Assembly (NCBI GenBank): GCA_045647785.1
Contig: JAZRMU010000083.1
Location: 1-17,185, forward strand
Direction: 5' to 3'
Origin: SIG565 sp045647785
Lineage (GTDB): Bacteria > Bacillota > Clostridia > Oscillospirales > Acutalibacteraceae
DNA length: 17,185 bases
Part shown: positions 1 to 6,931 of the stretch, piece after piece
Layout: each line of letters begins with the position of its first letter
Position numbering within the stretch: the stretch's first letter is position 1
Notes under the pieces: model-generated
Databases searched by the model: none
The model's input: only the letters and a program-made list of their open reading frames with translations
What the model was told of the DNA's origin: nothing
Program-made: the position numbers and the translations under genes

Positions 1-10
1 TCCTTCGGAC

Positions 11-154
11 AGTTAAATGGGCGAATATAATATCACTGAAACCGTAAGGTTTCAATATCACTTTCCTTTTAAAAATATCTCGCCGTAGGCGAGGATTTTC
101 AAAAGAAAATATCACTGTGAGACCTGTCTCACAATATCACTATTCGATTTAACT
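11..154. repeat. Three-hairpin array with four AATATCACT copies inside an outer inverted repeat
   Basis: Four exact copies of AATATCACT lie at 29-37, 54-62, 108-116 and 133-141. Between successive copies are three self-complementary segments with different sequences: GAAACC/GGTTTC (38-43 with 48-53), a long arm at 63-107 whose core is CTCGCC/GGCGAG and whose base is T-rich against A-rich, and GTGAGAC/GTCTCAC (117-123 with 126-132). The block is closed by AGTTAAATGGGCGAAT (11-26) against ATTCGATTTAACT (142-154), complementary except for a short bulge. As RNA or single-stranded DNA it would fold as a closed multi-branch junction with identical 9-nt linkers. No protein gene is visible. The function is unknown to me; a mobile-element relic or a structured RNA are both possible. 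Confidence 0.75.
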
Positions 155-200
155 TTACATTCTTTGATATGGGTATTTTTCAAAGTGTGTAACCCACTAT

Positions 201-230
201 GACACTTTCAACTTGCGAAAGTGTCTTTTT
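201..230 (+). terminator. Probable intrinsic terminator of whatever lies upstream
   Basis: Stem GACACTTTC (201-209) pairs with GAAAGTGTC (217-225) over a 7-nt loop and is followed by TTTTT (226-230). It would end plus-strand transcription coming from the left, separating it from the hydrogenase operon. Confidence 0.6.
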
Positions 231-245
231 CTTTACAAAAAAAGT

Positions 246-296
246 ACGGGAGACAACTTCTTTACGAAATGTCTCCCGTCGTGGGGTGTTTTTTAT
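246..296. terminator. Ten-bp hairpin with T-tracts on both sides
   Basis: ACGGGAGACA (246-255) pairs perfectly with TGTCTCCCGT (270-279). On the plus strand a T-run follows after a GTGGGGTG spacer; on the minus strand the stem is followed almost at once by ACTTTTTTTG. The geometry favours a minus-strand terminator, but no minus-strand gene that would need it is visible, so a bidirectional insulator ahead of the hydrogenase promoter is the simplest reading. Confidence 0.5.
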
Positions 297-366
297 GCGA
301 AACTTGTAGTAATATATAAATATATAAAAAATATCAAAAAACTTTGTTAAAAAGATGAAAAAGGGG

Positions 367-395
367 TAGAAATTATTTTTAATATGTGTTAAAAT
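367..395 (+). promoter_or_regulatory. Candidate sigma-A promoter of the hydrogenase operon
   Basis: TAGAAA (367-372, 4 of 6 to consensus) and TAAAAT (390-395, 5 of 6) are separated by exactly 17 bp in a very AT-rich stretch, about 80 bp before the first start codon. It is a plausible housekeeping promoter, though A/T-rich sequence makes chance matches common. Confidence 0.45.
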
Positions 396-409
396 ATAAA
401 CAAACTATG

Positions 410-432
410 CGGCGGCGGATATTCTGCCGCCG
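410..432 (+). other. GC-rich hairpin at the 5' end of the hydrogenase mRNA
   Basis: CGGCGGC (410-416) pairs with GCCGCCG (426-432) over a 9-nt loop. In an otherwise AT-rich leader this 7-bp all-GC stem would lie within about the first 10-30 nt of the transcript. It has no T-tract, so it is not a terminator. A 5' mRNA-stabilising stem or a protein-binding site are both possible. Confidence 0.5.
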
Positions 433-475
433 AAAAGATAATAATGTTTGATAATTTTTAGGGAGGAATTACCTT

Positions 476-973
476 ATGAAAAAGAAAATCAGCAGCTTAC
501 CCTTTAACGGCACTCCTGAACAGGAAGCACAGCTCAAAGCCGTAATCGAGGCACACAAGGACGATAAGAGCCAGCTTATGGCTGTTATGCAGGAGGCTCA
601 AGGAATTTACGGCTATCTGCCCTTCGAGGTTCAGAATATGATAGCTGAAGGAATGGATGTTCCGCTTGAGAAGGTTTATGGAGTAGCTACCTTCTACGCA
701 CAGTTCTCGCTCTCTCCCAAGGGCAAGTACAACATTTCGGTTTGCCTTGGTACTGCTTGCTATGTTAAGGGTGCAGGCGACCTTATGGATAAATTAAGCG
801 AAATCCTTGGAATCGGTGCAGAGGAGTGCACTGCCGACGGTAAGTTCTCTCTTACTGCCTGCCGTTGCATCGGTGCTTGCGGTCTTGCTCCCGTTCTCAC
901 CGTTAACGAAGAGGTTTACGGTCGTCTTGTAGTGGACGATATCCCCGGTATTATCGCAAAGTATCAGGATTAA
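476..973 (+). CDS. hndA: NADH-dependent [FeFe]-hydrogenase subunit, NuoE-like [2Fe-2S] protein (HndA/HydC)
   Basis: This is the small [2Fe-2S] subunit of a soluble NAD-linked [FeFe]-hydrogenase, passing electrons between the flavin subunit and the catalytic subunit. At 165 aa it has the usual NuoE length: a helical N-terminal half (about 1-75), then a thioredoxin-fold half with cluster ligands C90, C95 (CLGTAC) and C131, C135 (CRCIGAC). The VYGVATFYAQF segment at 67-77 is typical of the family. The start is set by GGGAGG at 461-466, 9 bases before ATG. It is the first gene of the operon and is separated from its partners hndB-hndD by six signalling-type genes. The NuoE identity is firm; assignment to a hydrogenase rather than another NADH oxidoreductase rests on the linked hndC and hndD. 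Confidence 0.93.
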   Translation: MKKKISSLPFNGTPEQEAQLKAVIEAHKDDKSQLMAVMQEAQGIYGYLPFEVQNMIAEGMDVPLEKVYGVATFYAQFSLSPKGKYNISVCLGTACYVKGAGDLMDKLSEILGIGAEECTADGKFSLTACRCIGACGLAPVLTVNEEVYGRLVVDDIPGIIAKYQD

Positions 974-998
974 TTTTTAATATTTCGGAGTAAACGCT

Positions 999-1352
999 AT
1001 GAAGGTAATTGAAATAGCAGAGATTTTATCAGCTCAAATTGTTTGCGGCGAGGATAAAAAGGAGCTCGAAATCGATTCCGCTTTCGGCAGCGATATGATG
1101 AGCGATGTTTTGGCCTTTGTTAACGACCGTGCAGTTCTGCTTTCGGGTCTTATAAATGCACAGGTGGTTCGCACCGCTGAAATGATGGATATGCCCTGTA
1201 TAGTTTTCGTGCGCGGCAAAAAGCCGACCGATGAAATGGTTGAATTGGCTAGCGAGCGCGGCATAGTTCTTATCACCACCGAGCTTCGTATGTACGAGGC
1301 GTGCGGCAAGCTTTATGCAGCGGGTCTGCCTGCCCGTCGAACACAGGGGTAG
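999..1352 (+). CDS. DRTGG domain protein (first of two)
   Basis: A 117-aa soluble protein made only of one DRTGG-like domain, a small alpha/beta fold of uncertain function known from HPr-kinase- and phosphotransacetylase-associated proteins. It starts MKVIEIAEILSAQIVCG, and the central GSDMMSDVLAF segment (about 30-40) corresponds to the GDLLS/GDMLS signature of this group. No signal peptide or membrane helix is visible. It lies 25 bp after hndA, behind TCGGAG at 984-989, and its stop codon (1350-1352) touches a possible GTG start of the next gene, so it is co-transcribed. Stand-alone DRTGG proteins of this type recur in clostridial and Thermotoga hydrogenase clusters. A regulatory, ligand-binding role is inference. 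Confidence 0.75.
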   Translation: MKVIEIAEILSAQIVCGEDKKELEIDSAFGSDMMSDVLAFVNDRAVLLSGLINAQVVRTAEMMDMPCIVFVRGKKPTDEMVELASERGIVLITTELRMYEACGKLYAAGLPARRTQG

Positions 1353-1357
1353 TGCGT

Positions 1358-1771
1358 ATGCTTAACTTCCACTTCGATGTTGACGGAAAGGATTTCACCC
1401 TTGCGGGTAATGCGTCGGGTCAGCTCAAAAAGAGCCTGCGCCAATTGGGGGTAGACCCCGAAACAGTGCGCCGTGCCGCAATTGCGATGTATGAGGGTGA
1501 AATAAATATGGTAATCCACGCGGGCGGCGGCGTAGCAGATGTTGTCGTTAGCGAGGAGGAGATTGTTATAACCCTATCGGATAAGGGCCCCGGCATTAAG
1601 GATATTGATGCCGCAATGCAGGAGGGCTTCTCCACCGCGCCCGACGATATAAGGTCATTGGGCTTTGGTGCAGGTATGGGGTTACCTAATATGAAGCGTT
1701 ATTCCGATGAAATGACTATTGAGTCCACCGTTGGTGTTGGTACAACGATAGTTATGAAGATTAAATTATAA
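1358..1771 (+). CDS. RsbW/SpoIIAB-like GHKL ATPase (anti-sigma/serine kinase type)
   Basis: A 137-aa GHKL ATPase of the anti-sigma-factor serine/threonine kinase class. From the start used here, the N-box is at 46-50 (EGEIN, followed by MVIHAGGG), the G1 box is DKGPGI at 75-80, and the glycine-rich ATP lid is GFGAGMGLPNM at about 102-112. There is no phospho-acceptor histidine or sensor domain, so it is not a classical sensor kinase. I chose ATG 1358 because homologues begin just before the MLNFHFDVDG stretch and a weak GGGG lies upstream; GTG 1352, overlapping the preceding stop, is the alternative, and the reading frame also opens at ATG 1301 inside the previous gene. Its partner (anti-anti-sigma or target) is not in the window. 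A signalling role beside the HydS-like protein is inference. Confidence 0.8.
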   Translation: MLNFHFDVDGKDFTLAGNASGQLKKSLRQLGVDPETVRRAAIAMYEGEINMVIHAGGGVADVVVSEEEIVITLSDKGPGIKDIDAAMQEGFSTAPDDIRSLGFGAGMGLPNMKRYSDEMTIESTVGVGTTIVMKIKL

Positions 1772-1786
1772 ATTTTAGGAGCCATA

Positions 1787-3064
1787 ATGAGTACATATAA
1801 GCATTCGGTCTTTCTCGATAAGGAGAAATGCAAGGGCTGCACAACCTGCCTTCAGCATTGTCCTACCGAGGCAATCAGAATAAAACAAGGCCACGCTGTA
1901 ATCGATGCGAACCGTTGTGTTGATTGCGGTGAATGTGTTAAGGTATGCCCTCACAAGGCTAAAAAGACCGTTCTTGATAAATTCGAGGACATTCAGAAAT
2001 ACAAATATAAAATCGCCTTACCCGCACCCTCGCTATATGCCCAATTCGAGAATTTAGACGATGTTGACTATGTTCTGCAAGGGCTTTTGGATATAGGGTT
2101 CGACAGTGTGTTTGAGGTGTCGCGCGCGGCGGAGCTTGTGTCTGCCTACACGCGCAACTATCTTAAAACCGCGGCAGCTGGTAAACCGGCAATCAGCTCG
2201 GCTTGCCCCGCTGTTGTGAGGCTTATAGAACTGCGTTTTCCCTTTTTAAAGGATAACATAATTAAAATGCTGCCCCCAATGGAAATTGCGGCGTATTTAG
2301 CCGTGAAAGAGGCAAAGGAGGCTCATCCGGAGCTTAAGGATAGCGATATAGGTGTTTGCTTTATCTCGCCATGCCCTGCAAAGGTGAGCTACATTAAGAA
2401 TGGCTTTGGTGAATACAAAAGCCGCGTGGATGTTGTAATTTCCATTAGCGATGTTTACTTTATGCTCGTGCAAGCGATGAAGCGCGAGAATAATCCCGAG
2501 GCGATTTCAAAATCGGGTATAATCGGCATCAGCTGGGCGGTATCGGGTGGAGAATCCACCGCTATTTTCAATGATAAGTATCTTGCGGCGGACGGTATTG
2601 ATAATGTAATCCGCGTGCTCGACCAGATTGAGGACGGAAACATTCCGAATCTTGAATTTGTTGAGCTTAACGCATGCACAGGCGGCTGTGTTGGCGGGGT
2701 TATGACGATGCAAAATCCCTTTATCTCCAAAACCAAGCTGCAGAGTCTGCGAAGGTATCTTCCCGTTTCGCAGAATTTCCTCTCGAAAGAGGAGCTTCAG
2801 TATATCCCTGATTACTACTTCTTTGATAAGCTGCCCGAATATCAGCCCGTTTCGAAATTAAGCGATAATATGGCTGAATCGATGCGAATGCTGGCAGATA
2901 TCAGAAAGCTCAAGGATGAGCTGCCGGGTGTTGACTGCGGCTGCTGCGGAGCACCTACATGCCGCGCCTTTGCGGAGGATGTTGTTAAGGGTCTTGCCGA
3001 TGTGAACGACTGCATAATCCGTCATAAGGAGCAGTTTAAAGAATTTTTAGCAAAGGGTGAATAG
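1787..3064 (+). CDS. HydS-like sensory [FeFe]-hydrogenase homologue with two [4Fe-4S] and a C-terminal FeS domain
   Basis: A 425-aa cytoplasmic iron-sulfur protein. Domains: two bacterial-ferredoxin [4Fe-4S] motifs (C15/C18/C21/C25 and C44/C47/C50/C54); the [FeFe]-hydrogenase large-subunit C-terminal region (about 75-345); and a four-cysteine FeS domain (C384, C387, C392, C409). The H-cluster motifs are present but altered: L1 reads SSACP (137-141), L2 SPCPAK (195-200), L3 ELNACTGGCVGG (293-304). All four expected cubane ligands (C140, C197, C297, C301) are kept, but the proton-relay cysteine before the L1 ligand is alanine (A139), a hallmark reported for sensory HydS-type enzymes. It lacks the PAS domain seen in some sensory forms. 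AGGAGCC lies just before the ATG. A role as H2/redox sensor feeding the adjacent GHKL ATPases is inference. Confidence 0.85.
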   Translation: MSTYKHSVFLDKEKCKGCTTCLQHCPTEAIRIKQGHAVIDANRCVDCGECVKVCPHKAKKTVLDKFEDIQKYKYKIALPAPSLYAQFENLDDVDYVLQGLLDIGFDSVFEVSRAAELVSAYTRNYLKTAAAGKPAISSACPAVVRLIELRFPFLKDNIIKMLPPMEIAAYLAVKEAKEAHPELKDSDIGVCFISPCPAKVSYIKNGFGEYKSRVDVVISISDVYFMLVQAMKRENNPEAISKSGIIGISWAVSGGESTAIFNDKYLAADGIDNVIRVLDQIEDGNIPNLEFVELNACTGGCVGGVMTMQNPFISKTKLQSLRRYLPVSQNFLSKEELQYIPDYYFFDKLPEYQPVSKLSDNMAESMRMLADIRKLKDELPGVDCGCCGAPTCRAFAEDVVKGLADVNDCIIRHKEQFKEFLAKGE

Positions 3065-3393
3065 TGTTGACCGTTGGAGAGCTTATAAAAAATAATTCCT
3101 TAACGGCAATAATTTTGCCCGAGCCCGACCGCGAGCTTGGCGGCTGCTATATCGGCGACCTGCTTTCGTGGGTTATGGGCAGAGCAAATGAGGATGACTG
3201 CTGGATAACCATAATGTCAAATATAAATACCGTTGCCGTAGCGGCATTGACAAATGTTGCCTGCGTGATTTTGGCAGAGGGCGTGAGTCTTGACGGCGAA
3301 GCACTTAAAAAGGCGGAGGAAAACGGTATTAATATAGTATCTAGTCCCGTTTCGGCGTATGAAACAGCGAAAATGCTGGACGGTGCGTTTTAA
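3064..3393 (+). CDS. DRTGG domain protein (second copy)
   Basis: A 109-aa single-domain DRTGG-type protein. The signature segment is GGCYIGDLLSWVMGRA (about 26-41), followed by WITIMSNINTVAVAAL (47-62), a pattern seen in stand-alone proteins next to [FeFe]-hydrogenase genes. It starts at GTG 3064, whose G is the last base of the preceding TAG stop, with AAAGGGTG a few bases upstream; translational coupling is therefore likely. A TTG at 3067 is the alternative start. Its sequence differs clearly from the first DRTGG protein, so this is an old duplication or two distinct subfamilies, not a recent copy. The specific function is unknown. Confidence 0.75.
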   Translation: MLTVGELIKNNSLTAIILPEPDRELGGCYIGDLLSWVMGRANEDDCWITIMSNINTVAVAALTNVACVILAEGVSLDGEALKKAEENGINIVSSPVSAYETAKMLDGAF

Positions 3394-4121
3394 TGGGCAG
3401 ATTTTATTACGATTTGCACACACATTCCTGCCTGTCGCCCTGCGGCAATATGGAAAACACACCCGCACTACTTGCGGGACTTTCGGCGGTGAATGGGCTT
3501 AATATCGTTGCCCTTACCGACCACAACACCGCAAAAAACTGCCCCGCGTTTTTCAAGGCTGCGGAGCATTACGGTGTGATTCCGATAGCGGGTATGGAGC
3601 TTACAACGGCGGAGGATATTCACATTCTTTGCCTTTTCGAAACACTTGAAAATGCGCTTCGCTTTGGCGATTATGTTGAAACAAGGCGCATAAAGATAAA
3701 AAATCGCCCCGAAATTTTTGGCGAGCAGATAGTGATGAACGAGAACGATGAGCCTATCGGCAGCGACGAGTTTTTACTTTCTAACGCAACGACCGTTTCG
3801 GTAGATGAAACCAAGGGCTTGCTTGAGGAATATGGCGGCATTGCAATTCCCGCACATATTGACCGAGCCTCAAACAGCATCATTTCGGTGCTGGGTATTT
3901 TGCCGGAGCACCTGAAGTTTTCGGCGGTGGAATTCCATAACAAGGAAAACATCAGCGAATATACAGCGCGCCACTCTCTTTCGGGCAAAAGAATTTTAAT
4001 AGATTCCGATGCACATCAGCTCGAATCCTTGAGCGAGGGCGGAAACTACCTCGATTTAGATGCCGAGGCGGGCGATACACAGGCGGTAGTAGCGGCACTG
4101 TTCGATTATTTGAGAGGTTAA
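3393..4121 (+). CDS. PHP-domain metal-dependent phosphoesterase
   Basis: A 242-aa PHP-fold protein of the TrpH/YciV-like single-domain group, which hydrolyse phosphoester bonds with two or three divalent metals. Likely metal ligands are H9 and H11 (DLHTHS), D43/H44 (LTDHN), E69 (GMEL), H77 (DIH), H155 (IPAHID) and D206/H208 (DSDAH), so the active site looks complete. The stretch 85-145 is an insertion-like segment without recognised motifs. The ATG overlaps the preceding TAA by one base, so translation is coupled. The substrate cannot be read from sequence. Members of this subgroup occur in hydrogenase clusters of other anaerobes; whether it acts on a nucleotide signal or on a phosphoprotein of this cassette is open. 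Confidence 0.82.
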   Translation: MGRFYYDLHTHSCLSPCGNMENTPALLAGLSAVNGLNIVALTDHNTAKNCPAFFKAAEHYGVIPIAGMELTTAEDIHILCLFETLENALRFGDYVETRRIKIKNRPEIFGEQIVMNENDEPIGSDEFLLSNATTVSVDETKGLLEEYGGIAIPAHIDRASNSIISVLGILPEHLKFSAVEFHNKENISEYTARHSLSGKRILIDSDAHQLESLSEGGNYLDLDAEAGDTQAVVAALFDYLRG

Positions 4122-4123
4122 AT

Positions 4124-4675
4124 ATGAAGGAGCTATCTCTAAACATACTTGATATAACCGAAAATTCGCTAAAGGCGGGCTCGCTCTTTACCGAGATTTT
4201 AATCGCTGAAAACGAAGACGAACTCAAAATTACAATTATAGATAAAGGCTGCGGAATGAAACAGGAAATGCTACAGCGCGTTACCGACCCATTCTGCACA
4301 AGCCGAACAACCCGCAAGGTGGGTCTTGGCATTCCGTTTTTCAAAATGCAGGCCGAGCAAACGGGCGGCAGCTTTTATATAGAATCCCGCCACAGGGATG
4401 AGCATCCAGAGGACTGCGGAACTCTGGTTCAGGCGGTGTTTTGTAAAAAACATATCGATTACACGCCGCTCGGTGAAATAACCGAAACGGTTGTAACACT
4501 GATTCAGGGGCACCCCGATGTTGATTTTTATTTTTCCCACAAAAAAGGGGAGAGCGAGGTGCTGCTTGATACCCGCGAGGTTCGCGAGCAGTTGGGCGAT
4601 ACAATTCCGCTTAACACAATAGAGGTTCTCTGCTTTATCAGAGACTATTTAAATGAGCAATATATAAATCTGTAA
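4124..4675 (+). CDS. GHKL (HATPase_c) ATP-binding protein
   Basis: A 183-aa protein with a histidine-kinase-type ATPase fold at residues 1-108 and an unassigned tail at 109-183. The N-box is ITENSLKAGS (11-20), G1 is DKGCGM (40-45), followed by DPFCTSR and the lid VGLGIPFFK (66-74). There is no dimerisation/phospho-acceptor domain, no membrane segment and no sensor domain. GAGAGG lies a few bases before ATG 4124, two bases after the PHP gene's stop. It is the last gene of the inner cassette; a 39-bp gap with its own AGGAGAGG site leads to hndB. With the RsbW-like protein it gives two different GHKL ATPases in one hydrogenase operon. Kinase activity is plausible but unproven. Confidence 0.78.
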   Translation: MKELSLNILDITENSLKAGSLFTEILIAENEDELKITIIDKGCGMKQEMLQRVTDPFCTSRTTRKVGLGIPFFKMQAEQTGGSFYIESRHRDEHPEDCGTLVQAVFCKKHIDYTPLGEITETVVTLIQGHPDVDFYFSHKKGESEVLLDTREVREQLGDTIPLNTIEVLCFIRDYLNEQYINL

Positions 4676-4714
4676 AGATATATTGATATATAACCAAAAG
4701 GAGAGGAAAGTATT

Positions 4715-5083
4715 ATGAAATCTTTAGCTGAACTTCAAGCCATTAAAGACAAGATGCGCGACAAGGTTGTTATCCGTGAGGGTGCAAGCGATAAGCGCGT
4801 AGTTGTTGGTATGGCAACCTGCGGTATTGCTGCAGGCGCGCGTCCCGTGCTGAACGCCTTTGTTGAGGGTGTGAACGCTGCCGGTCTTACCGCAAGCGTT
4901 ACCGTTACCCAGACAGGCTGCATCGGCATTTGCCAGTACGAGCCCGTTGTTGAGATTTTCGAGGCTGGCAAGGAAAAGGTAACCTATGTTAAGATGACTG
5001 CTGAAAAGGCAGCCGAGGTTATTGAGAAACACTTAAAGAACGGCAATCCGGTGGCAGAGTACACCATCGCCGCTAATAAATAA
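4715..5083 (+). CDS. hndB: Hydrogenase subunit HndB, thioredoxin-like [2Fe-2S] ferredoxin fold
   Basis: A 122-aa subunit matching HndB of NAD(P)-reducing [FeFe]-hydrogenases. The N-terminal SLAELQAIKDK segment is followed by a thioredoxin-like ferredoxin domain with C36 (MATCGIAAGA), C69 and C73 (QTGCIGICQYEP). Only three cysteines are visible: the position four residues after C36, cysteine in NuoE-like domains, is not cysteine here, so a normal [2Fe-2S] cluster with four Cys ligands is unlikely in this chain. AAAGGAGAGG provides the ribosome site and hndC follows after 17 bp. Its role is probably structural or electron-relay in the HndABCD complex. Confidence 0.85.
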   Translation: MKSLAELQAIKDKMRDKVVIREGASDKRVVVGMATCGIAAGARPVLNAFVEGVNAAGLTASVTVTQTGCIGICQYEPVVEIFEAGKEKVTYVKMTAEKAAEVIEKHLKNGNPVAEYTIAANK

Positions 5084-5100
5084 TTCTGGAGGAAATTGCA

Positions 5101-6918
5101 ATGATTCGTGCTCACGTATTAGTTTGCGGCGGTACAGGCTGTACTTCTTCGGGCAGCACCTCAATTCAGGCAGAGTTTGCAAAGAATATTGAGGAATGCG
5201 GTCTTTCTGAAGAAGTAAAAATTGTACAAACAGGTTGCTTTGGCCTTTGCGCTATGGGTCCTGTTGTTATCATCCATCCCGACGGCACCTTCTATAGCCG
5301 TGTTGAGATTTCGGATGTTAAGGAAATTGTTGAGGAGCATCTTCTTAAGGGTCGTGTAGTAACCCGCCTTGAGTATAAGGATGACACCGTTGAGAAGAAG
5401 GAAGATGAGTTAGTATCTCTTAACGATACTGCTTTCTACAAATCTCAAACCCGTGTTGCTCTTCGTAACTGCGGCGTTATCAACCCCGAGGAAATCGACG
5501 AGTATATCGCGATGGACGGTTATGCAGCACTTGGTAAGGTTCTTACCGAAATGACACCTGAAGATGTTATTAAGTGTGTTAGTGATTCGGGACTCCGCGG
5601 CAGAGGCGGCGGTGGCTTCCCCACAGGCAGAAAGTGGTCGCTCACAGCAGCTAACCACGCTGACCAGAAGTATGTTGTATGTAATGCCGACGAGGGCGAT
5701 CCCGGTGCATTTATGGACCGTTCAGTTCTTGAGGGCGACCCGCACTGCATAATCGAAGCTATGGCTATTTGCGGTTACGCAACCGGCGCTACACAGGGCT
5801 ATGTTTATGTTCGTGCTGAATATCCGATTGCAGTATCTCGTCTTGCTATTGCTATTAAGCAGGCTAGAGAGTACGGTCTGCTCGGTAAAAATATTTTCGG
5901 TTCAGGCTTCGATTTCGACCTTGACATTCGTCTTGGCGCAGGCGCATTCGTTTGCGGTGAGGAAACCGCTCTTATGACCTCTATCGAAGGTAACCGCGGT
6001 GAGCCGCGTCCCCGTCCGCCTTATCCGGCAGTTAAGGGTCTTTTCGGCAAGCCCACCACCGAAAACAATGTTGAAACCTTTGCTAACATTCCGCAGATTA
6101 TCCTTCGCGGTGCTGATTGGTTTGCTTCAATGGGTACCGAGAACTCAAAGGGTACTAAAGTATTCGCACTTGGCGGTAAAATCAATAACACAGGTCTTGT
6201 TGAAATCCCGATGGGCACAACCCTTCGCCACATTATCGAGGAAATCGGCGGCGGCATTCCGAACGGTAAGAAGTTCAAGGCTGCACAGACCGGTGGTCCT
6301 TCGGGCGGATGTATTCCTGCTCACCTTATGGATACCGAGGTTGACTACGATAACCTCGTTGCCATGGGCTGTATGATGGGTTCTGGTGGACTTATCGTAA
6401 TGGACGAGGATAACTGTATGGTTGATATGGCTAAATTCTTCCTCGAGTTCACCGTTGATGAATCCTGCGGTAAGTGCACACCCTGCCGCGTTGGTACAAA
6501 GAGACTTCTCGAGCTCCTTGATAAGATTACCGAGGGCAAGGGAACACTTGAGGATATCGACAGAATTGAAGAGCTTTCCAACTACATCAAGTCAAACTCG
6601 CTTTGCGGACTTGGTCAGACTGCTCCGAACCCTGTTCTTGCAACACTCAAGTTCTTTAAGGATGAGTACATCACTCACGTAACAGATAAGAAGTGCCCGT
6701 CAGGCGTATGTAAAGACCTGCTCACCTTCACAATCGATAAGGATAAGTGTATCGGCTGCGGAATGTGCGCTCGTCAGTGCCCGGCAAATGCAATTATTAA
6801 GACAGATTACATAGCCGAGGGTCATAAGCTGCCCTCTTACACTATCGATGCTGATAAGTGCGTTAAGTGCGGCGCTTGCATCGGCACATGTAAGTTTAAG
6901 GCTATAAGTAAACAGTAA
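5101..6918 (+). CDS. hndC: Hydrogenase subunit HndC, NuoF-like NADH/FMN protein
   Basis: A 605-aa flavin subunit where NAD(H) is oxidised or reduced. Domains in order: an N-terminal thioredoxin-like [2Fe-2S] domain (C9, C14, C46, C50); the NuoF FMN/NADH core with GRGGGGFPTGRKW (167-179), CNADEGDPGAFMDR (194-207) and GAGAFVCGEETAL (279-291); the NuoF [4Fe-4S] site ESCGKCTPCR (C456, C459, C462) with C502; and a C-terminal pair of [4Fe-4S] clusters (C550/553/556/560 and C587/590/593/597). This is the architecture of HydB of electron-bifurcating hydrogenases. All expected ligands are present. TGGAGG precedes the ATG and hndD follows 13 bp after the stop. Bifurcation with ferredoxin is inferred from family membership. 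Confidence 0.95.
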   Translation: MIRAHVLVCGGTGCTSSGSTSIQAEFAKNIEECGLSEEVKIVQTGCFGLCAMGPVVIIHPDGTFYSRVEISDVKEIVEEHLLKGRVVTRLEYKDDTVEKKEDELVSLNDTAFYKSQTRVALRNCGVINPEEIDEYIAMDGYAALGKVLTEMTPEDVIKCVSDSGLRGRGGGGFPTGRKWSLTAANHADQKYVVCNADEGDPGAFMDRSVLEGDPHCIIEAMAICGYATGATQGYVYVRAEYPIAVSRLAIAIKQAREYGLLGKNIFGSGFDFDLDIRLGAGAFVCGEETALMTSIEGNRGEPRPRPPYPAVKGLFGKPTTENNVETFANIPQIILRGADWFASMGTENSKGTKVFALGGKINNTGLVEIPMGTTLRHIIEEIGGGIPNGKKFKAAQTGGPSGGCIPAHLMDTEVDYDNLVAMGCMMGSGGLIVMDEDNCMVDMAKFFLEFTVDESCGKCTPCRVGTKRLLELLDKITEGKGTLEDIDRIEELSNYIKSNSLCGLGQTAPNPVLATLKFFKDEYITHVTDKKCPSGVCKDLLTFTIDKDKCIGCGMCARQCPANAIIKTDYIAEGHKLPSYTIDADKCVKCGACIGTCKFKAISKQ

Positions 6919-6931
6919 GGAGGCGGCAATA

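Noticed and set aside
29..141. Four spaced identical words considered as a CRISPR array
   Set aside because: The 9-nt unit is far too short, spacing is 16, 45 and 16 nt, and the intervening segments are perfect hairpins rather than spacers; no cas genes are present.
1301..1357. Upstream ATG for the RsbW-like ATPase
   Set aside because: It would overlap the DRTGG gene by 52 bases, has no ribosome site, and the added residues do not fit the family's N-terminus.
4650..4714. Internal promoter ahead of hndB
   Set aside because: Several TATAAA/TATATT words occur in this AT-rich gap but none has a matching -35 hexamer at 16-18 bp, so a separate promoter cannot be supported from sequence alone.
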